A stretch of DNA of 64,000 nucleotides. It comes from Mesorhizobium sp. (GTDB lineage: Bacteria > Pseudomonadota > Alphaproteobacteria > Rhizobiales > Rhizobiaceae). Positions 8,753-18,937 of the stretch are shown one piece after another. Position 1 is the stretch's first letter. Each line of letters begins with the position of its first letter. Location: positions 164,088-228,087 of the forward strand of contig SAQR01000001.1 of the NCBI GenBank assembly GCA_004020365.1. The letters run 5' to 3'. Below the pieces are notes generated by a model. It saw only the letters and a program-made list of their open reading frames with translations. It was not told the DNA's origin and did no database searches. A program made the translations under genes and the position numbers.

Positions 8753-11281
8753 ATGACCGACCATCACCATAATGCCGCCCACGCTGGCGCCTCCCATGGC
8801 TCGTGCTGTTCCTCGCATCCGCCGGCTGCTACGTCAGTCGTCGTCACCCGCGATCCTGTGTGCGGCATGACTGTCGATCCGGCCGGCGGAAAGCCGTCGG
8901 CGACCTTCGGCGGCCACAGCTATCATTTCTGCTCGGAAGGCTGCCGGACCAAATTTCAGAAGGAACCAGAAGCCTTTCTGACGGCGACCGATCCGGTTTG
9001 CGGGATGAAAGTCGAGCGGGCCACGGCGAAGCATTTCGTGCGCCATGAGGGCAAAGGTTTTTACTTCTGTTCCGCCGGGTGCAAGGCCAAGTTTGAGGCC
9101 GATCCTCAGAAATATCTGGGCGGCCAGCCGGCGGCAGAGCCGATGCCGAAGGGCACGCAATATACCTGCCCGATGCATCCCGAGATCGTCCGCGATAAGC
9201 CCGGCGCCTGCCCGATCTGCGGCATGGCGCTGGAACCGATGGGTGTGCCGACCGGCGACGAGGGTCCCAATCCGGAACTCGTCGACTTCACCCGCCGCTT
9301 CTGGGTGAGTGCCGTCCTGTCGATCCCGTTGCTTCTGATCACTATGGGACCGATGTTGGGTCTGCCGTTCCGCGACTGGCTGGGCGAGCGGCCGGCAGCC
9401 TGGATCGAGTTGGCGCTGGCGACCCCGGTGGTGCTCTGGGCAGCGATCCCCTTCTTCCATCGGGGCTGGGATTCGATCGTCAACCGCAGTCCGAACATGT
9501 GGACGCTGATCTCGATCGGCGTCGGCACCGCTTATGTCTACAGCGTCGTGGCGACGTTGTTCCCGGATATCTTCCCGCACCAGTTCCGCGGCCATGGCGG
9601 CACGGTTCCGGTCTATTTCGAGGCGGCGGCGGTGATCGTCGCGCTGGTCTTTCTCGGCCAAGTGGCGGAGCTGAAGGCAAGGGAGCGCACCGGCTCGGCG
9701 ATCCGCGCGCTTCTCGACCTCGCGCCGAAGACGGCCAGGCGGATTGCGGCGGACGGGTCGGAGGCAGACGTGCCGCTCGACGAGGTGAAGGCCGGCGAGC
9801 GGCTACGTGTGCGGCCCGGCGACAGCGTGCCGGTCGACGGCACGGTGCTCGAAGGCCGATCCTCGGTCGACGAATCCATGCTGAGCGGCGAACCTGTCCC
9901 GGTCGAGAAGACGGCTGGCGACCCTGTCACCGGCGGCACGCTCAACAAGAACGGAACGCTCATCATCCTTGCCGAGAAGGTCGGCGCCGATACGATGCTG
10001 TCGCGCATCGTCGAAATGGTCGCCAAGGCGCAGCGCAGCAGAGCGCCCATCCAGGGGCTCGCCGACCGGGTCTCCTACTATTTCGTGCCCGCTGTCGTTC
10101 TCGTCGCCATCGTCGCCTTCATCGTCTGGGCGTATATCGGCCCGCAGCCCAGCATGGTCTTCGCCATCGTTTCGGCCGTCTCGGTGCTGATCATCGCCTG
10201 TCCCTGCGCGCTCGGGCTGGCGACGCCGATGTCGATCATGACCGCCACGGGGCGCGGGGCACAGGCCGGCGTGCTGATCAAGGAAGCAGAAGCGCTGGAA
10301 CGCTTCGCCAAGGTCGATACGCTTATCGTCGACAAAACCGGCACGCTGACCGAAGGCAGGCCAAGGTTGACGGATGTCGTCGGGCTCGACGGCTTTTCCG
10401 AGGCCCAACTTCTCGTGCTTGCCGCCAGTCTCGAAAAGGGTTCGGAGCATCCGCTCGCCGAGGCGATCGTCGAAGGCGCGCGGGAGCGCGGCGCAGAAAT
10501 CGGCGACGCCGGCGACTTCGAGGCCGTCACCGGCAAGGGAGTCCAAGGTACTGTGAAGGGCCGCGCCGTCGCGCTCGGCAACGCTCTGTTCATGGACGAT
10601 CTCGGCGTCGGCCATGAGGCAGCGAACGAGCGTGCCGATGCGCTACGGTCCGACGGCATGACAGTGATGTTCGTCGTTGTCGACGGCAGGCTCGCTGGTT
10701 TCGTCGCCGTCGCCGATCCGATCAAGGCGACAACGGTCGAAGCGATTCGCGCGCTGCACGACAGCGGTCTCAGGATCATCATGGCGACGGGCGACAACGA
10801 GCGCACCGCGAAAGCGGTGGCGGCGAAGCTCGGCATCGACGAGGTCAGGGCCGACATGCTGCCCGAAAGCAAGAAAACGCTGATCGACGAGCTGCATGCC
10901 AAGGGCGCAAGCGTGGCGATGGCCGGCGACGGCGTAAACGACGCGCCGGCCTTGGCGACCGCCGATGTAGGTATCGCGATGGGAACAGGAGCCGATGTCG
11001 CAGTCGAGAGCGCCGGCATCACTCTGCTCAAGGGCGATCTCAACGGCATCGTCCGGGCGCGGACGTTGGCTAAGGCGACGATCCGCAACATCAAGCAGAA
11101 CCTGTTTTTTGCATTCGTCTACAACGCACTCGGCGTTCCGGTAGCCGCGGGTATCCTCTACCCGATCTTCGGCACGCTGCTGTCGCCGATGATCGCGGCA
11201 GCGGCAATGAGCCTTTCGTCAGTTTCCGTGATCGGAAACGCGCTGAGACTTCGTTCCTTGAAGCTTGAGGTCAGACCATGA
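8753..11281 (+). CDS. copA: Copper-exporting P1B-type ATPase with two YHS domains
   Basis: 842 residues. A His-rich start (TDHHHNAAH) is followed by two YHS metal-binding domains (about 34-77 and 80-122, each DPVCGM...FCSxGC) and a heavy-metal-binding domain ([10 protein letters not shown]...CPICGM, about 137-163), in place of the classical GMTCxxC domains. The ATPase core has the actuator LSGEP (378-382), the membrane metal site CPC (483-485), phosphorylated Asp527 in DKTGT, and the hinge GDGVNDAP (725-732). CPC with these N-terminal domains indicates Cu(I) export from cytosol to periplasm. It is first in an operon with cueR, whose start overlaps the copA stop by 4 bp. Confidence 0.95.
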   Translation: MTDHHHNAAHAGASHGSCCSSHPPAATSVVVTRDPVCGMTVDPAGGKPSATFGGHSYHFCSEGCRTKFQKEPEAFLTATDPVCGMKVERATAKHFVRHEGKGFYFCSAGCKAKFEADPQKYLGGQPAAEPMPKGTQYTCPMHPEIVRDKPGACPICGMALEPMGVPTGDEGPNPELVDFTRRFWVSAVLSIPLLLITMGPMLGLPFRDWLGERPAAWIELALATPVVLWAAIPFFHRGWDSIVNRSPNMWTLISIGVGTAYVYSVVATLFPDIFPHQFRGHGGTVPVYFEAAAVIVALVFLGQVAELKARERTGSAIRALLDLAPKTARRIAADGSEADVPLDEVKAGERLRVRPGDSVPVDGTVLEGRSSVDESMLSGEPVPVEKTAGDPVTGGTLNKNGTLIILAEKVGADTMLSRIVEMVAKAQRSRAPIQGLADRVSYYFVPAVVLVAIVAFIVWAYIGPQPSMVFAIVSAVSVLIIACPCALGLATPMSIMTATGRGAQAGVLIKEAEALERFAKVDTLIVDKTGTLTEGRPRLTDVVGLDGFSEAQLLVLAASLEKGSEHPLAEAIVEGARERGAEIGDAGDFEAVTGKGVQGTVKGRAVALGNALFMDDLGVGHEAANERADALRSDGMTVMFVVVDGRLAGFVAVADPIKATTVEAIRALHDSGLRIIMATGDNERTAKAVAAKLGIDEVRADMLPESKKTLIDELHAKGASVAMAGDGVNDAPALATADVGIAMGTGADVAVESAGITLLKGDLNGIVRARTLAKATIRNIKQNLFFAFVYNALGVPVAAGILYPIFGTLLSPMIAAAAMSLSSVSVIGNALRLRSLKLEVRP

Positions 11282-11676
11282 ACATAGGAACTGCTGCACA
11301 ACAGTCCGGCCTGCCGCCAAAGACTATCCGATACTACGAAGACATCGGTCTTCTCAGGCCTGATCGTGCCGACAACGGCTACAGGGATTATTCGACGGCC
11401 GACGTGCATCGCCTGCGCTTTGTGCAGCGGTCCCGAAGCCTTGGCTTCTCTGTGGAGGAATGCCGACAACTCCTTTCGCTTTACGGCGACAAGGAGCGCG
11501 AAAGCGCGGATGTGAAGGCTTTGGCGGAAGCCAAGCTCGCTGAAATCGACCGGAAACTTGCGGAACTCGCCGGGCTGCGTGACATGCTCCGGCATTTGGC
11601 CGACCATTGCAACGGCGATGACCGACCTGATTGCCCGATCATCGACGGGCTTGCTGGACACGGCACGGTCCAGTGA
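11278..11676 (+). CDS. cueR: MerR-family copper sensor CueR
   Basis: 132 residues. The N-terminal MerR helix-turn-helix reads [24 protein letters not shown]. The dimerisation helix leads to the metal loop with Cys111 and Cys119 ([12 protein letters not shown]), matching the C-x7-C loop of CueR. Residue 77 is Ser, as in copper/silver/gold sensors, where mercury MerR has Cys. It should activate the 19-bp-spacer promoter upstream of copA, giving autoregulation because it lies in that operon (ATGA overlap with copA). Confidence 0.92.
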   Translation: MNIGTAAQQSGLPPKTIRYYEDIGLLRPDRADNGYRDYSTADVHRLRFVQRSRSLGFSVEECRQLLSLYGDKERESADVKALAEAKLAEIDRKLAELAGLRDMLRHLADHCNGDDRPDCPIIDGLAGHGTVQ

Positions 11677-12233
11677 GGCGCGTCCCCGTCATTGCAGCAG
11701 TCCTTGTCATCACCGGGATTCCCGCCGGGACAGCGCTACCGAGGACAGCCGTCGCCCCAGTCGTCGCCGAGCGTCAGGCATCGATGAAGGCGATGGCGAG
11801 CGCCGCCAAGACCATCTCCGGGATATTTGACGGCAAGCTGGCCTATGACGCAGCAGCCTTCAAGGCGGCTGCCGAAACCATTCGCCGCCGGTCCGGAAGC
11901 GCCATGGTCGACGCATTTCCGGCGGACACGCTTGGCGAACCCTCAGCCGCGAAGACCGAAATCGAGCAGTCGCGCGAAGAATTCGCAGCCCTTGCCCGCC
12001 ATCTCGAAAGCCTGGCGACCGCGCTGTCGGATGCAGCGAACGATGCGCCCGATGGCATTACGGAAGCCATGAGGATGAAGCCCGGAATGGCCATGGGCGG
12101 CGGCCTGCTCGGAAAACGGGTTGGCGGCGCGGCCGAGGCCGATCCTTCGAAGATGCCGGCAGAACACGTTTTCCACTTGATATTGCAGGACTGCACGAAC
12201 TGCCACGGCAAGTTCCGGGAAAAGCGCCGGTAA
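11673..12233 (+). CDS. Periplasmic cytochrome c' (class II c-type cytochrome)
   Basis: The GTG at 11673 overlaps the cueR stop (GTGA) and gives 186 residues with a signal peptide ([20 protein letters not shown]). The haem-binding CTNCH lies close to the C-terminus (QDCTNCHGKFREKRR), the diagnostic position for cytochrome c' four-helix bundles. Earlier helices contain the usual Met-rich turn (KAMASAAKTISGIFDGK). A central insert MKPGMAMGGG is Met-rich and could contact copper. Likely role: periplasmic electron carrier or gas/metal binder in the copper operon. Confidence 0.8.
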   Translation: MRRVPVIAAVLVITGIPAGTALPRTAVAPVVAERQASMKAMASAAKTISGIFDGKLAYDAAAFKAAAETIRRRSGSAMVDAFPADTLGEPSAAKTEIEQSREEFAALARHLESLATALSDAANDAPDGITEAMRMKPGMAMGGGLLGKRVGGAAEADPSKMPAEHVFHLILQDCTNCHGKFREKRR

Positions 12234-12301
12234 GCTTGGCCATCGACTTCACGCAATACCGGACTAGGTGACGAGGACAGCAAACCGACAGGAACCCTGC
12301 A

Positions 12302-14305
12302 ATGTTTGTACAGCCGGTGGACTATGCCCTTGCAATCTGGTTCGTCCTTGCCGGCCTGAGCACTGCATATGTCGCGTGGGACCAGTTCCGCAACAACCCC
12401 GAACCTGTCGTGATGAAATGGGGCTTCATCCTTGTCACGCTCTACATGGGGCCGCTCGGGTTGTTGATTTACGTGCTGGCGGACAAGGAGCCGAGACCGG
12501 GCGAACACGAGGCGTTCACCAAACCGCTCTGGAAGCAAGGCGTCGGCTCGACCATCCACTGCGTCGCCGGCGACGCCACCGGCATCATCCTCGCGGCAGC
12601 AATTACCGCCGCTCTCGGGCTGCCGATGTGGATCGATCTCATCGTGGAGTACATCGCCGGATTCGCCTTCGGCCTGTTCATCTTCCAGTCGCTGTTCATG
12701 AAATCGATGATGGGCGGCACTTATTGGGAGAATGTCACCAAGAGCTTCATGCCGGAATTCATCAGCATGAATTTCATGATGGCAGGCATGGCACCGGTCA
12801 TGAGCTTCCTGATGATGGGCAGCGACATGCGGGCCATGGAACCGACCGAACTCCTGTTCTGGGGCGTGATGTCATTCGGCGTGATCGTTGGATTCATCGT
12901 CGCATATCCCGCCAACGTATGGATGGTGGCCCGCGGCCTTAAGCACGGGCTGATGACCGAACGCGAACCGGAATTCGACAAGGCGGAGAAAGGCAGGCGC
13001 GAGCACGTATATGGCGGCGCTGGAGCCGGGATGGCCGGGCACCGTCACGCTCACGCGCGCCTCGACGAACACGCCAACCCTGGACATGGCGGCCCAGGTG
13101 GCAACCCTGGGGCCGGCCATCATGGATCCGGCCATGGCTCCTCCCACGGCGATGGGGGAGGCGGGTCGCGTGGTTCGCATGGCGGTGAGGGGATGGAACC
13201 GGATGCAACTGTGCCGCAACTCGCGGCCTTCGGCGGCGTGTCCGTACTTGCGTTGGCGCTCGGCATGATCGCTCCGGCCAACTGGGTGAACCTCACCCTC
13301 AGCGCGCGAGACGTAGGCGGCGCCATCATGCCGCCCGGCATGATCATGGACCGCGACACGCCGGCTGCAGCGATGCTGGACATGGCCGCCGTGCATCCTC
13401 GCCTGATCACGGCCAGCCATGGCCTGGAGGTTCGCGGCGACCGGGAACTGGAAGCCAGGATGGAGAACGGGGTAAAGGTGTTCGACCTGGAAACCTCGGT
13501 CATTCGCTGGGCAATCCTGCCGGACGTGAAAGTCGACGCCTACGCGATCAACGGTCAGGTTCCCGGCCCGCGGCTGCATATCCGGCAAGGTGACCGGGTG
13601 CGCATCAATGTGACGAACCGCCTGCCGGAGAGCACGACCATCCACTGGCACGGGCTGATCCTGCCGAACGAAATGGATGGCCCGGCTGAGATCACGCAGG
13701 AGCCGATCCCGCCCGGCGGCAGCTATCGATACGAATTCACGGCGGGCCAATCGGGGACCTACTTCTATCACTCGCATGACCATGTCGATCGCCAGCAGGC
13801 GCTCGGACTCTACGGCGCACTCATCATCGATCCCGCCAATCCCCAGGACGAGATTGCGGCAGACCACGACTATGTTATCCAGCTTCAGGAATGGCTGATG
13901 CGGGAGGGGCTGACCTTTCCGTCGATGCCGATGGACGGCGGACAGCCGAATTATTTCACCATCAACGGCCGCGCCTATCCGTCAACAGACACGATCAGGA
14001 TGAAGGTCGGCGAAACCCTGAAAGTACGCTTCATCGGCACCAACAATGGGTTTATCCACCCGATGCACATCCATGGCGGTCCGTTCGAGGTCGTCGCCCG
14101 CGACGGCGAGACTATCCCGGAGTCGGCGCGGTTCCTCGCCGATACGGTCAACGTCGGACCCGGGCAACGCTACGATGTCGTCTGGCAGGCACGGCGGCCC
14201 GGAAAATGGCTGATTCACTGCCATATCGGGCATCATACGACCAACAACAATGTCGAAGAGAAGGGCGGTGGCGGACTGATGGTCGTGATCGACGTGCAAC
14301 CCTGA
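12302..14305 (+). CDS. DUF4396 membrane domain fused to a two-domain multicopper oxidase
   Basis: 667 residues. About 1-212: DUF4396-type membrane domain with six predicted spans. 240-297: a Gly/His-rich linker with about a dozen His. 304-328: a seventh span. 390-667: two cupredoxin domains with all four copper motifs, HWHG (448-451), HSH (490-492), HPMHIHG (586-592) and HCHIGHH (639-645). Positive residues after span six (RGLKHG...KGRREH) place the linker in the cytosol and the oxidase in the periplasm. Expected activity is oxidation of Cu(I) or a phenolic coupled to O2 reduction. It follows the cytochrome c' gene by 68 bp. The fusion order is unusual for MCOs. Confidence 0.85.
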   Translation: MFVQPVDYALAIWFVLAGLSTAYVAWDQFRNNPEPVVMKWGFILVTLYMGPLGLLIYVLADKEPRPGEHEAFTKPLWKQGVGSTIHCVAGDATGIILAAAITAALGLPMWIDLIVEYIAGFAFGLFIFQSLFMKSMMGGTYWENVTKSFMPEFISMNFMMAGMAPVMSFLMMGSDMRAMEPTELLFWGVMSFGVIVGFIVAYPANVWMVARGLKHGLMTEREPEFDKAEKGRREHVYGGAGAGMAGHRHAHARLDEHANPGHGGPGGNPGAGHHGSGHGSSHGDGGGGSRGSHGGEGMEPDATVPQLAAFGGVSVLALALGMIAPANWVNLTLSARDVGGAIMPPGMIMDRDTPAAAMLDMAAVHPRLITASHGLEVRGDRELEARMENGVKVFDLETSVIRWAILPDVKVDAYAINGQVPGPRLHIRQGDRVRINVTNRLPESTTIHWHGLILPNEMDGPAEITQEPIPPGGSYRYEFTAGQSGTYFYHSHDHVDRQQALGLYGALIIDPANPQDEIAADHDYVIQLQEWLMREGLTFPSMPMDGGQPNYFTINGRAYPSTDTIRMKVGETLKVRFIGTNNGFIHPMHIHGGPFEVVARDGETIPESARFLADTVNVGPGQRYDVVWQARRPGKWLIHCHIGHHTTNNNVEEKGGGGLMVVIDVQP

Positions 14306-14331
14306 AGCCCGCTCCGCAAGGCGAAACGTAG

Positions 14332-14769
14332 ATGGATATCTTAGCCATCTACGGCGGCCTGTTTGCTCTTGCCTTCGCCGCGGCGACCATCCTTCCGGCG
14401 CAATCGGAGGCCGCGCTTGCAGGGCTCCTCGCCATGGATTCCTTCTCGCCCGCAATGCTGGTTGTTGTCGCCAGCCTGGGCAATGTCCTGGGTTCTGTGG
14501 TGAACTGGGGCCTTGGTCGAGGCATCGAACGCTTCCGGGACGAGCCCTGGTTTCCGCTGCGTCCCGCGAGCCTCAACCGCGCCACGAACTGGTATCGCCG
14601 TTATGGAAGGTGGTCGCTCTTGTTAAGCTGGATGCCTATCGTCGGCGACCCACTGACCGTGGTCGCCGGGGTTTTGCGCGAGCCGCTGTGGAGCTTCGTC
14701 GCAATCGTCGCCGTCGCGAAAGTTTCGCGTTATCTGGTTGTCGCCGCAGCGGTGCTAGGTCTGATGTGA
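14332..14769 (+). CDS. Small DedA/YqaA-like (VTT domain) inner-membrane protein
   Basis: 145 residues with several membrane spans and the VTT/SNARE-associated pattern: GNVLGSVVNWGLGRG, then RYGRWSLLLSWMPIVGDPLTVVAG with the conserved Arg and Gly-Asp-Pro. YqaA/DedA proteins act in membrane lipid handling and are common passengers of metal-resistance operons. It follows the multicopper oxidase gene by 26 bp. Its 3' two thirds is repeated at 21.1-21.4 kb. Confidence 0.85.
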   Translation: MDILAIYGGLFALAFAAATILPAQSEAALAGLLAMDSFSPAMLVVVASLGNVLGSVVNWGLGRGIERFRDEPWFPLRPASLNRATNWYRRYGRWSLLLSWMPIVGDPLTVVAGVLREPLWSFVAIVAVAKVSRYLVVAAAVLGLM

Positions 14770-14834
14770 AATCGAAACAGCAGCCATCGCAGCAAGCAGC
14801 TGCGTTCACCTTTGGTTGCACTGGAACAAAAGCG
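14479..14834 (+). repeat. Direct repeat copy 1 (3' part of the DedA-like gene plus downstream bases)
   Basis: Nearly identical to 21117-21471 in the same orientation, starting at GGCAATGTCCTGGGTTCTG and running past the stop codon to about the stretch CAACAAAAGCG. Only scattered substitutions are seen. The two copies bracket the whole mercury block. Confidence 0.9.
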
Positions 14835-15517
14835 TCCGCATGAAGAATGCTCCTCTTCGAACCCGCGAGCCGGATCACGATTCCCCGACGCTTGACCATG
14901 GCCACGGTGGCGTCTGGAAATTTGGTAGCGCAAGGACCAGTTGGCCCCAGTACATTGTTGGGACACAGATATACGGTAGCGATGAAAATCTATGACGCTC
15001 GACCCCGTGGCTGGACTCCCGCTTAGGGTGGGAAGTAGACCTAAATTCACCAGCTCTCCGACGGCGCGTGTGCGCCATCTCAGGACCTTCGTCGCCGCGA
15101 TCCTATCTACCGGTATCGCGGCGCGAGCAGACATTCAGTTGAAGTCCGAAAAGCTGGCGACGGCGAACGGAACCGGCATGAGATCAGGCAGCGATGGGTT
15201 GTGGCCGAGCGCGCGATTGCTACATACATCACCGGTCCGCAGAGGGGCGTCCCCGCTCCTGGTGAAGCCGCTCTGACGCCACGCCAACGACCGCCCGGCG
15301 ACGCGCGCCGGCTGGCCAGAATGGATAGCCGCCGGGATAACGTCCGGCCTGCGGATCAGCGCCTTCGGACGGAAAGGGGCATGCGAGTTCCCGGACGGCG
15401 TGGAGGCGGACTTTCCGGACCTTCGCGCTGGGCGCAGCCAAGGTCGCTAATCGACCATTGCGGGCGCTGGGCAGATCTGGCCAGCGTGCACCAAGATACG
15501 GTAATTTCGACAGCAAC
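14835..15517. other. No intact gene; scrambled repeat fragments
   Basis: 14857-14905 resembles the region around the TolC-type gene start at 22205-22255, but the ATG has become ACG. 14904-14945 resembles 26238-26281, the N-terminal coding part of a secreted protein on the minus strand. 14941-14985 matches 20414-20457 in inverted orientation. From about 15000 to 15517 I see no convincing coding signal on either strand. Confidence 0.55.
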
Positions 15518-16266
15518 ATGGGCGCCTCTCTTTACGAGCCAATTAACGTCTACAAGCCGGCGGCGCCGGACATCGGCATCGTCGATGGTCCGTTCGAATA
15601 CTTGACCGTAGGCGGAATAAGGCTGCCACTTCCCTTCACGACCCGCATGACTGCAGTGCGTCTCTCAAACGGCGATCTTTTCCTCCATTTGCCGATCAGG
15701 TTCGACGAGAGACTGGCCACGGAACTGCAGGAGTTGGGGAGGGTTCGCCATCTCGTGTCACCCAACCAGTTCCACTATGCGCATATCGGGGAATGGGCGA
15801 GAGCGTTTCCCGAAACGATTACGTGGGCGTCCCCGTCTGTGCGTCGACGGCACGGGCCCGGCACGTGGATGTTGATTTCACCAGAGACCTCGACGTCATC
15901 GCGCCGGAAGAATGGCGCGGCGAGATCGACCAGCTGCTTTTTCCCGGCGGCTACTTCAAGGAGTTCGTGTTCTTCCACCAAGCGTCGAGGACGCTCATAC
16001 TCACCGACACGATCATCAACCTCGAATTGGATAAGATTTCCGAGCCGTGGCGAACGGTCACCAAGCTCACGGGGATGTATCATCCCTACGGCCAAATATT
16101 CTTTGGCATGCGGCTGCCTTTGCTCTTGCAACGGGAGAAGGCGAAAGCGGCGATAGAAAAGATTCACTCTTGGCAGCCCCAACGAATTGTACTCAGCCAT
16201 GGCCGCTGCTTTTATGCAGATGCTTATGAAGTCATCCGAAGGGTATTCAGAGCGCCGCCCCATTGA
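15518..16266 (+). pseudogene. DUF4336-family protein, frameshifted
   Basis: The ATG at 15518 opens MGASLYEPINVYKPAAPDIG and follows the DUF4336 pattern (LPLPFTTRMTAVRLSNGDLFLH, VRHLVSPNQFHYAHIGEWA). Near 15855 the frame is lost. The continuation in the -1 frame reads ARHVDVDFTRDLDVIAPEEW and FFHQASRTLILTDTIINLE, to the stop at 16266. One missing base around 15853-15860 explains it. The family is a metallo-beta-lactamase-like fold of unknown function. It lies convergent to merBA. Confidence 0.65.
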
Positions 16267-16427
16267 AGACGGCTTGTCATGACACGTGAGGCAAAGCCCC
16301 AGCCATTGGAGCGGTTCCACCGGAACCGTGGTGGCCGCACAATAAGCAGCCTCACGAACCGCAAATCCCGATCCGTCGAGCGCGCTCAGCGGCTGCACAC
16401 AACCGTTTGGTTCACCGGACCAATGAT

Positions 16428-18731
16428 CTAGCCGGCGCAGCATGAGAGCTTCGCCACGTCCTTGTCGAAGGCAAGAGCCGCGAGCTTCAGGCCCTCAACG
16501 GTGGTGAGGTACGGAAAGAGCGTATCCGTGAGGTCCTCGACGGTGAGGCCGTGCCGGATTGCCAGGGTCGCCGTCTGGATGCTGTCGGCTCCCTCAGGCG
16601 CGAGGATATGCGCCCCGAGCAGCTGGCCGCTGCCGGCGTCGGCGACGAGCTTGATTACGCCGCGCGTGTCACGGGCTGCAAGCGCACGCGGCACCTGGTC
16701 GAGTCCGATCGTGGAGACGCGAACGGCATGCCCGGCTGCCTGCGCGGCGGCCTCTGTCAGCCCGACACTTGCCACCTGCGGATCGGTGAAGACGATGGCC
16801 GGCATGGCACTGTTGTCGTAGCGCAGGCTGTCGCCGTTGAGGGCATTCTTCGCGGCGAGCTTGGCACCGTAGGCGGCCATGTAGACGAACTGATCGTGAC
16901 CGGTGACGTCGCCCGCAGCGTACACGCACGATCTTGTCGTGCGCATGCGGTCATCGACGAAGATGCCGCCCTTCGGCGAGAGAGCGATCCCATGCTCGGC
17001 GAGGCCGAGACCCTCGATATTGGGCGCGCGGCCCGTCGCCACGAGCACCTGGTTGGCGTCGATCGTGACGTCCCTGCCGTCGCGATGGACAGTGAGTGCA
17101 ACACCGTCCGCTGTCTTGCGGATCGTCCGGTACGTGATGCCAGAAATTACCGCGATGCTCTCGTCCATGAAATACCCTGTCAGCGCTGTGCCGATCTCAG
17201 CCTCGGCCTCGGGAAGAAGACGCGAGCGGCACACCAGCGTCACCTCGACGCCGGCGCGTGCGAACATCTGGGCGAGTTCGGCCCCGATATAGCCGCCGCC
17301 GATCACAAGCAGAGACCGGGGCAGCTCCTCGAGTTCGAGCGCCGTCGTGCTTGTCAGATACGGTACGGCCTCGATACCGGAGATGGCGGCAACCGCCGGC
17401 CGCGCACCGGTCGCGATGATGATCTTGCCGGCGGGAATGTGCGCCCCGTCAACCTCCACGCCGCCATCGAAGAGGCGCGCTAGTCCTTCGCGATAGGCGA
17501 CGCCGTTGTAGGCTGGCAGCAGGTCGATGTACTTGGCCTGACGCAGCTCGGAAACCAGCGCATCCTTTTGACGGACGGTTCCGCCCCAATCGGTCAGTTC
17601 GGCCTCGGCCGTGATGCCGGCGAAACGTGCCGCGGCCCGGGCATTGTGGAGCGTCTCGGCGGCGCGGATCAGCGTCTTCGACGGCACGCAGCCGATATTG
17701 ACGCAGGTGCCGCCGATGGTGCCGCTACCAATTAGGGCCACCTGAGCGCCCTGATCGGCAGCCGTGATCGCAGCCGAAAAGCCGGCCGAGCCGGCGCCGA
17801 TGATGGCAAGGTCGTAGGAACCATTATTGCGGCCGTTCGTGCCAAGGCGCCGATAGATCGCGGGCCTGTCCGGCGATGCCGTATCGCTCGGCGGTTGACG
17901 CTCAGCTTGTGTCTCGGCCGCGTCGTTGCCGTGGCCGGCGATTGCGGCGATTCCGGCAAGGCTCGGCCGGAAGATCGCCCGACCTGCCTCCAGGGCTTCC
18001 TCGATCGACAGCCGGAATCCCGGCTCGTCTGCAGGACGCTCCCGGCTCCACGCGGCTAGGTGATCGTCGGAACAGAAGAACGACGTTGCCGTGCACAGCG
18101 AGTCCGCGGCGCAGCCACCCTCATAACGGACGCTCAGCCATACGACGGCCGTCGCAGGCTCGACTTCGGCGAGAGCTCGGCCGCGGTCCTGCATGGTGAT
18201 CCGGACCGGCCCGCCACAGTGGCGGCAAGTCGAGGCGATCGCGATGTCGCGATCGGTCATCGCACCGATGCCGAGCGCGTCGACGGCGCACATGGCAGTG
18301 AGAGTGTGTCCGTCCAGCGCGACCCGGTGGCCGGTGTCGCGATCAGTGAAGGGATACGCGCCGACGATCGTGTCGCCATCGAGTACGACGAGGTCGCGAC
18401 GGCGGAGCTCTTCGAGCAGCGGACGGACGGCTTCCTCGCTCAGCCCCTCACGCTTGGCAAGCGCGCTTGGGGTCGGGGCTCGCCCGTGTTCGGCGTAGAG
18501 CCGAAGCAGCGCAACGCGCACGCGATCCGTAGCCGCCTCGTAGCCGCTCCAGCGGTTGAGCACATGGTCGGAGCCGATCATGGCCAGCAGGGCCTCCTTC
18601 ACCACGGGCGACGAAACCACCGACCAGTCCGGAAATGTTATGCCCGGCCGCACGGCGTAGCTCGGCAGTGTCTCGGCGGAGGAGGCCGTCACCTTGTTCC
18701 GGGACGATATGGATGCACAACAATCGTTCAT
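16428..18731 (-). CDS. merBA: Bifunctional organomercurial lyase / mercuric reductase (MerB-MerA fusion)
   Basis: 767 residues from the ATG at 18731. About 65-260 is MerB (alkylmercury lyase): MCAVDALG gives catalytic Cys148 and Asp151, and DSLCTATSFFCS gives Cys213, the set that protonates the C-Hg bond. About 305-767 is MerA, an NADPH:FAD disulfide oxidoreductase: FAD motif IGAGSAG (311-317), redox pair in GGTCVNIGCVPS (Cys343, Cys348), second nucleotide motif VIGGGYIGAE, FAD motif VYAAGDVTG, and the C-terminal Cys pair SCCAG (764-765) that passes Hg(II) to the active site. No NmerA GMTCxxC domain is present; MerB sits in its place. It is the last gene of merT-merP-merF-merBA, with an ATGA overlap with merF. 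Confidence 0.93.
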   Translation of the reverse strand: MNDCCASISSRNKVTASSAETLPSYAVRPGITFPDWSVVSSPVVKEALLAMIGSDHVLNRWSGYEAATDRVRVALLRLYAEHGRAPTPSALAKREGLSEEAVRPLLEELRRRDLVVLDGDTIVGAYPFTDRDTGHRVALDGHTLTAMCAVDALGIGAMTDRDIAIASTCRHCGGPVRITMQDRGRALAEVEPATAVVWLSVRYEGGCAADSLCTATSFFCSDDHLAAWSRERPADEPGFRLSIEEALEAGRAIFRPSLAGIAAIAGHGNDAAETQAERQPPSDTASPDRPAIYRRLGTNGRNNGSYDLAIIGAGSAGFSAAITAADQGAQVALIGSGTIGGTCVNIGCVPSKTLIRAAETLHNARAAARFAGITAEAELTDWGGTVRQKDALVSELRQAKYIDLLPAYNGVAYREGLARLFDGGVEVDGAHIPAGKIIIATGARPAVAAISGIEAVPYLTSTTALELEELPRSLLVIGGGYIGAELAQMFARAGVEVTLVCRSRLLPEAEAEIGTALTGYFMDESIAVISGITYRTIRKTADGVALTVHRDGRDVTIDANQVLVATGRAPNIEGLGLAEHGIALSPKGGIFVDDRMRTTRSCVYAAGDVTGHDQFVYMAAYGAKLAAKNALNGDSLRYDNSAMPAIVFTDPQVASVGLTEAAAQAAGHAVRVSTIGLDQVPRALAARDTRGVIKLVADAGSGQLLGAHILAPEGADSIQTATLAIRHGLTVEDLTDTLFPYLTTVEGLKLAALAFDKDVAKLSCCAG

Positions 18732-18924
18732 AGCTTCTGGCTTTCTTTGTGAATCTCCGCCTCGCCGCGGACGGCTTTGGTGCGGTGCAAATAAAAACCC
18801 CAGGCGACTAGTCCCAGACTTCCCGCGAGCACGCCAAACGCACTGCAAGGATCGGCGTCGCGCAGCAGATCGCGGCAACAATGGCGCCAACTACCCCGGC
18901 GCGGATCAGGGCGCGGTCATTCAT
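18728..18924 (-). pseudogene. merF: MerF-like mercury transport protein, frameshifted
   Basis: The ATG at 18924 reads MNDRALIRAGVVGAIVAAIC CATPILAV, a MerF-type first span with the vicinal Cys pair that accepts Hg(II) from MerP. It then ends early in the wrong frame. One missing base near 18846 would continue AFGVLAGSLGLVAWGFYLHR as a second span, ending in a TGA that overlaps the merBA ATG (ATGA). That restored frame is the expected two-span protein of about 65 residues. It is either recently inactivated or a sequence error. Confidence 0.65.
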
Positions 18925-18937
18925 GTCAGCTGCCTTG

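Noticed and set aside
15150-15215. Short plus-strand reading RNRHEIRQRWVVAERAIA resembling the end of IS5-type transposases
   Set aside because: Only about 18 residues, no flanking transposase sequence and no inverted repeats seen, so chance is likely.
15229-15519. Minus-strand 96-codon frame in the debris region
   Set aside because: No start context, Arg/Pro-rich, no recognisable domain.
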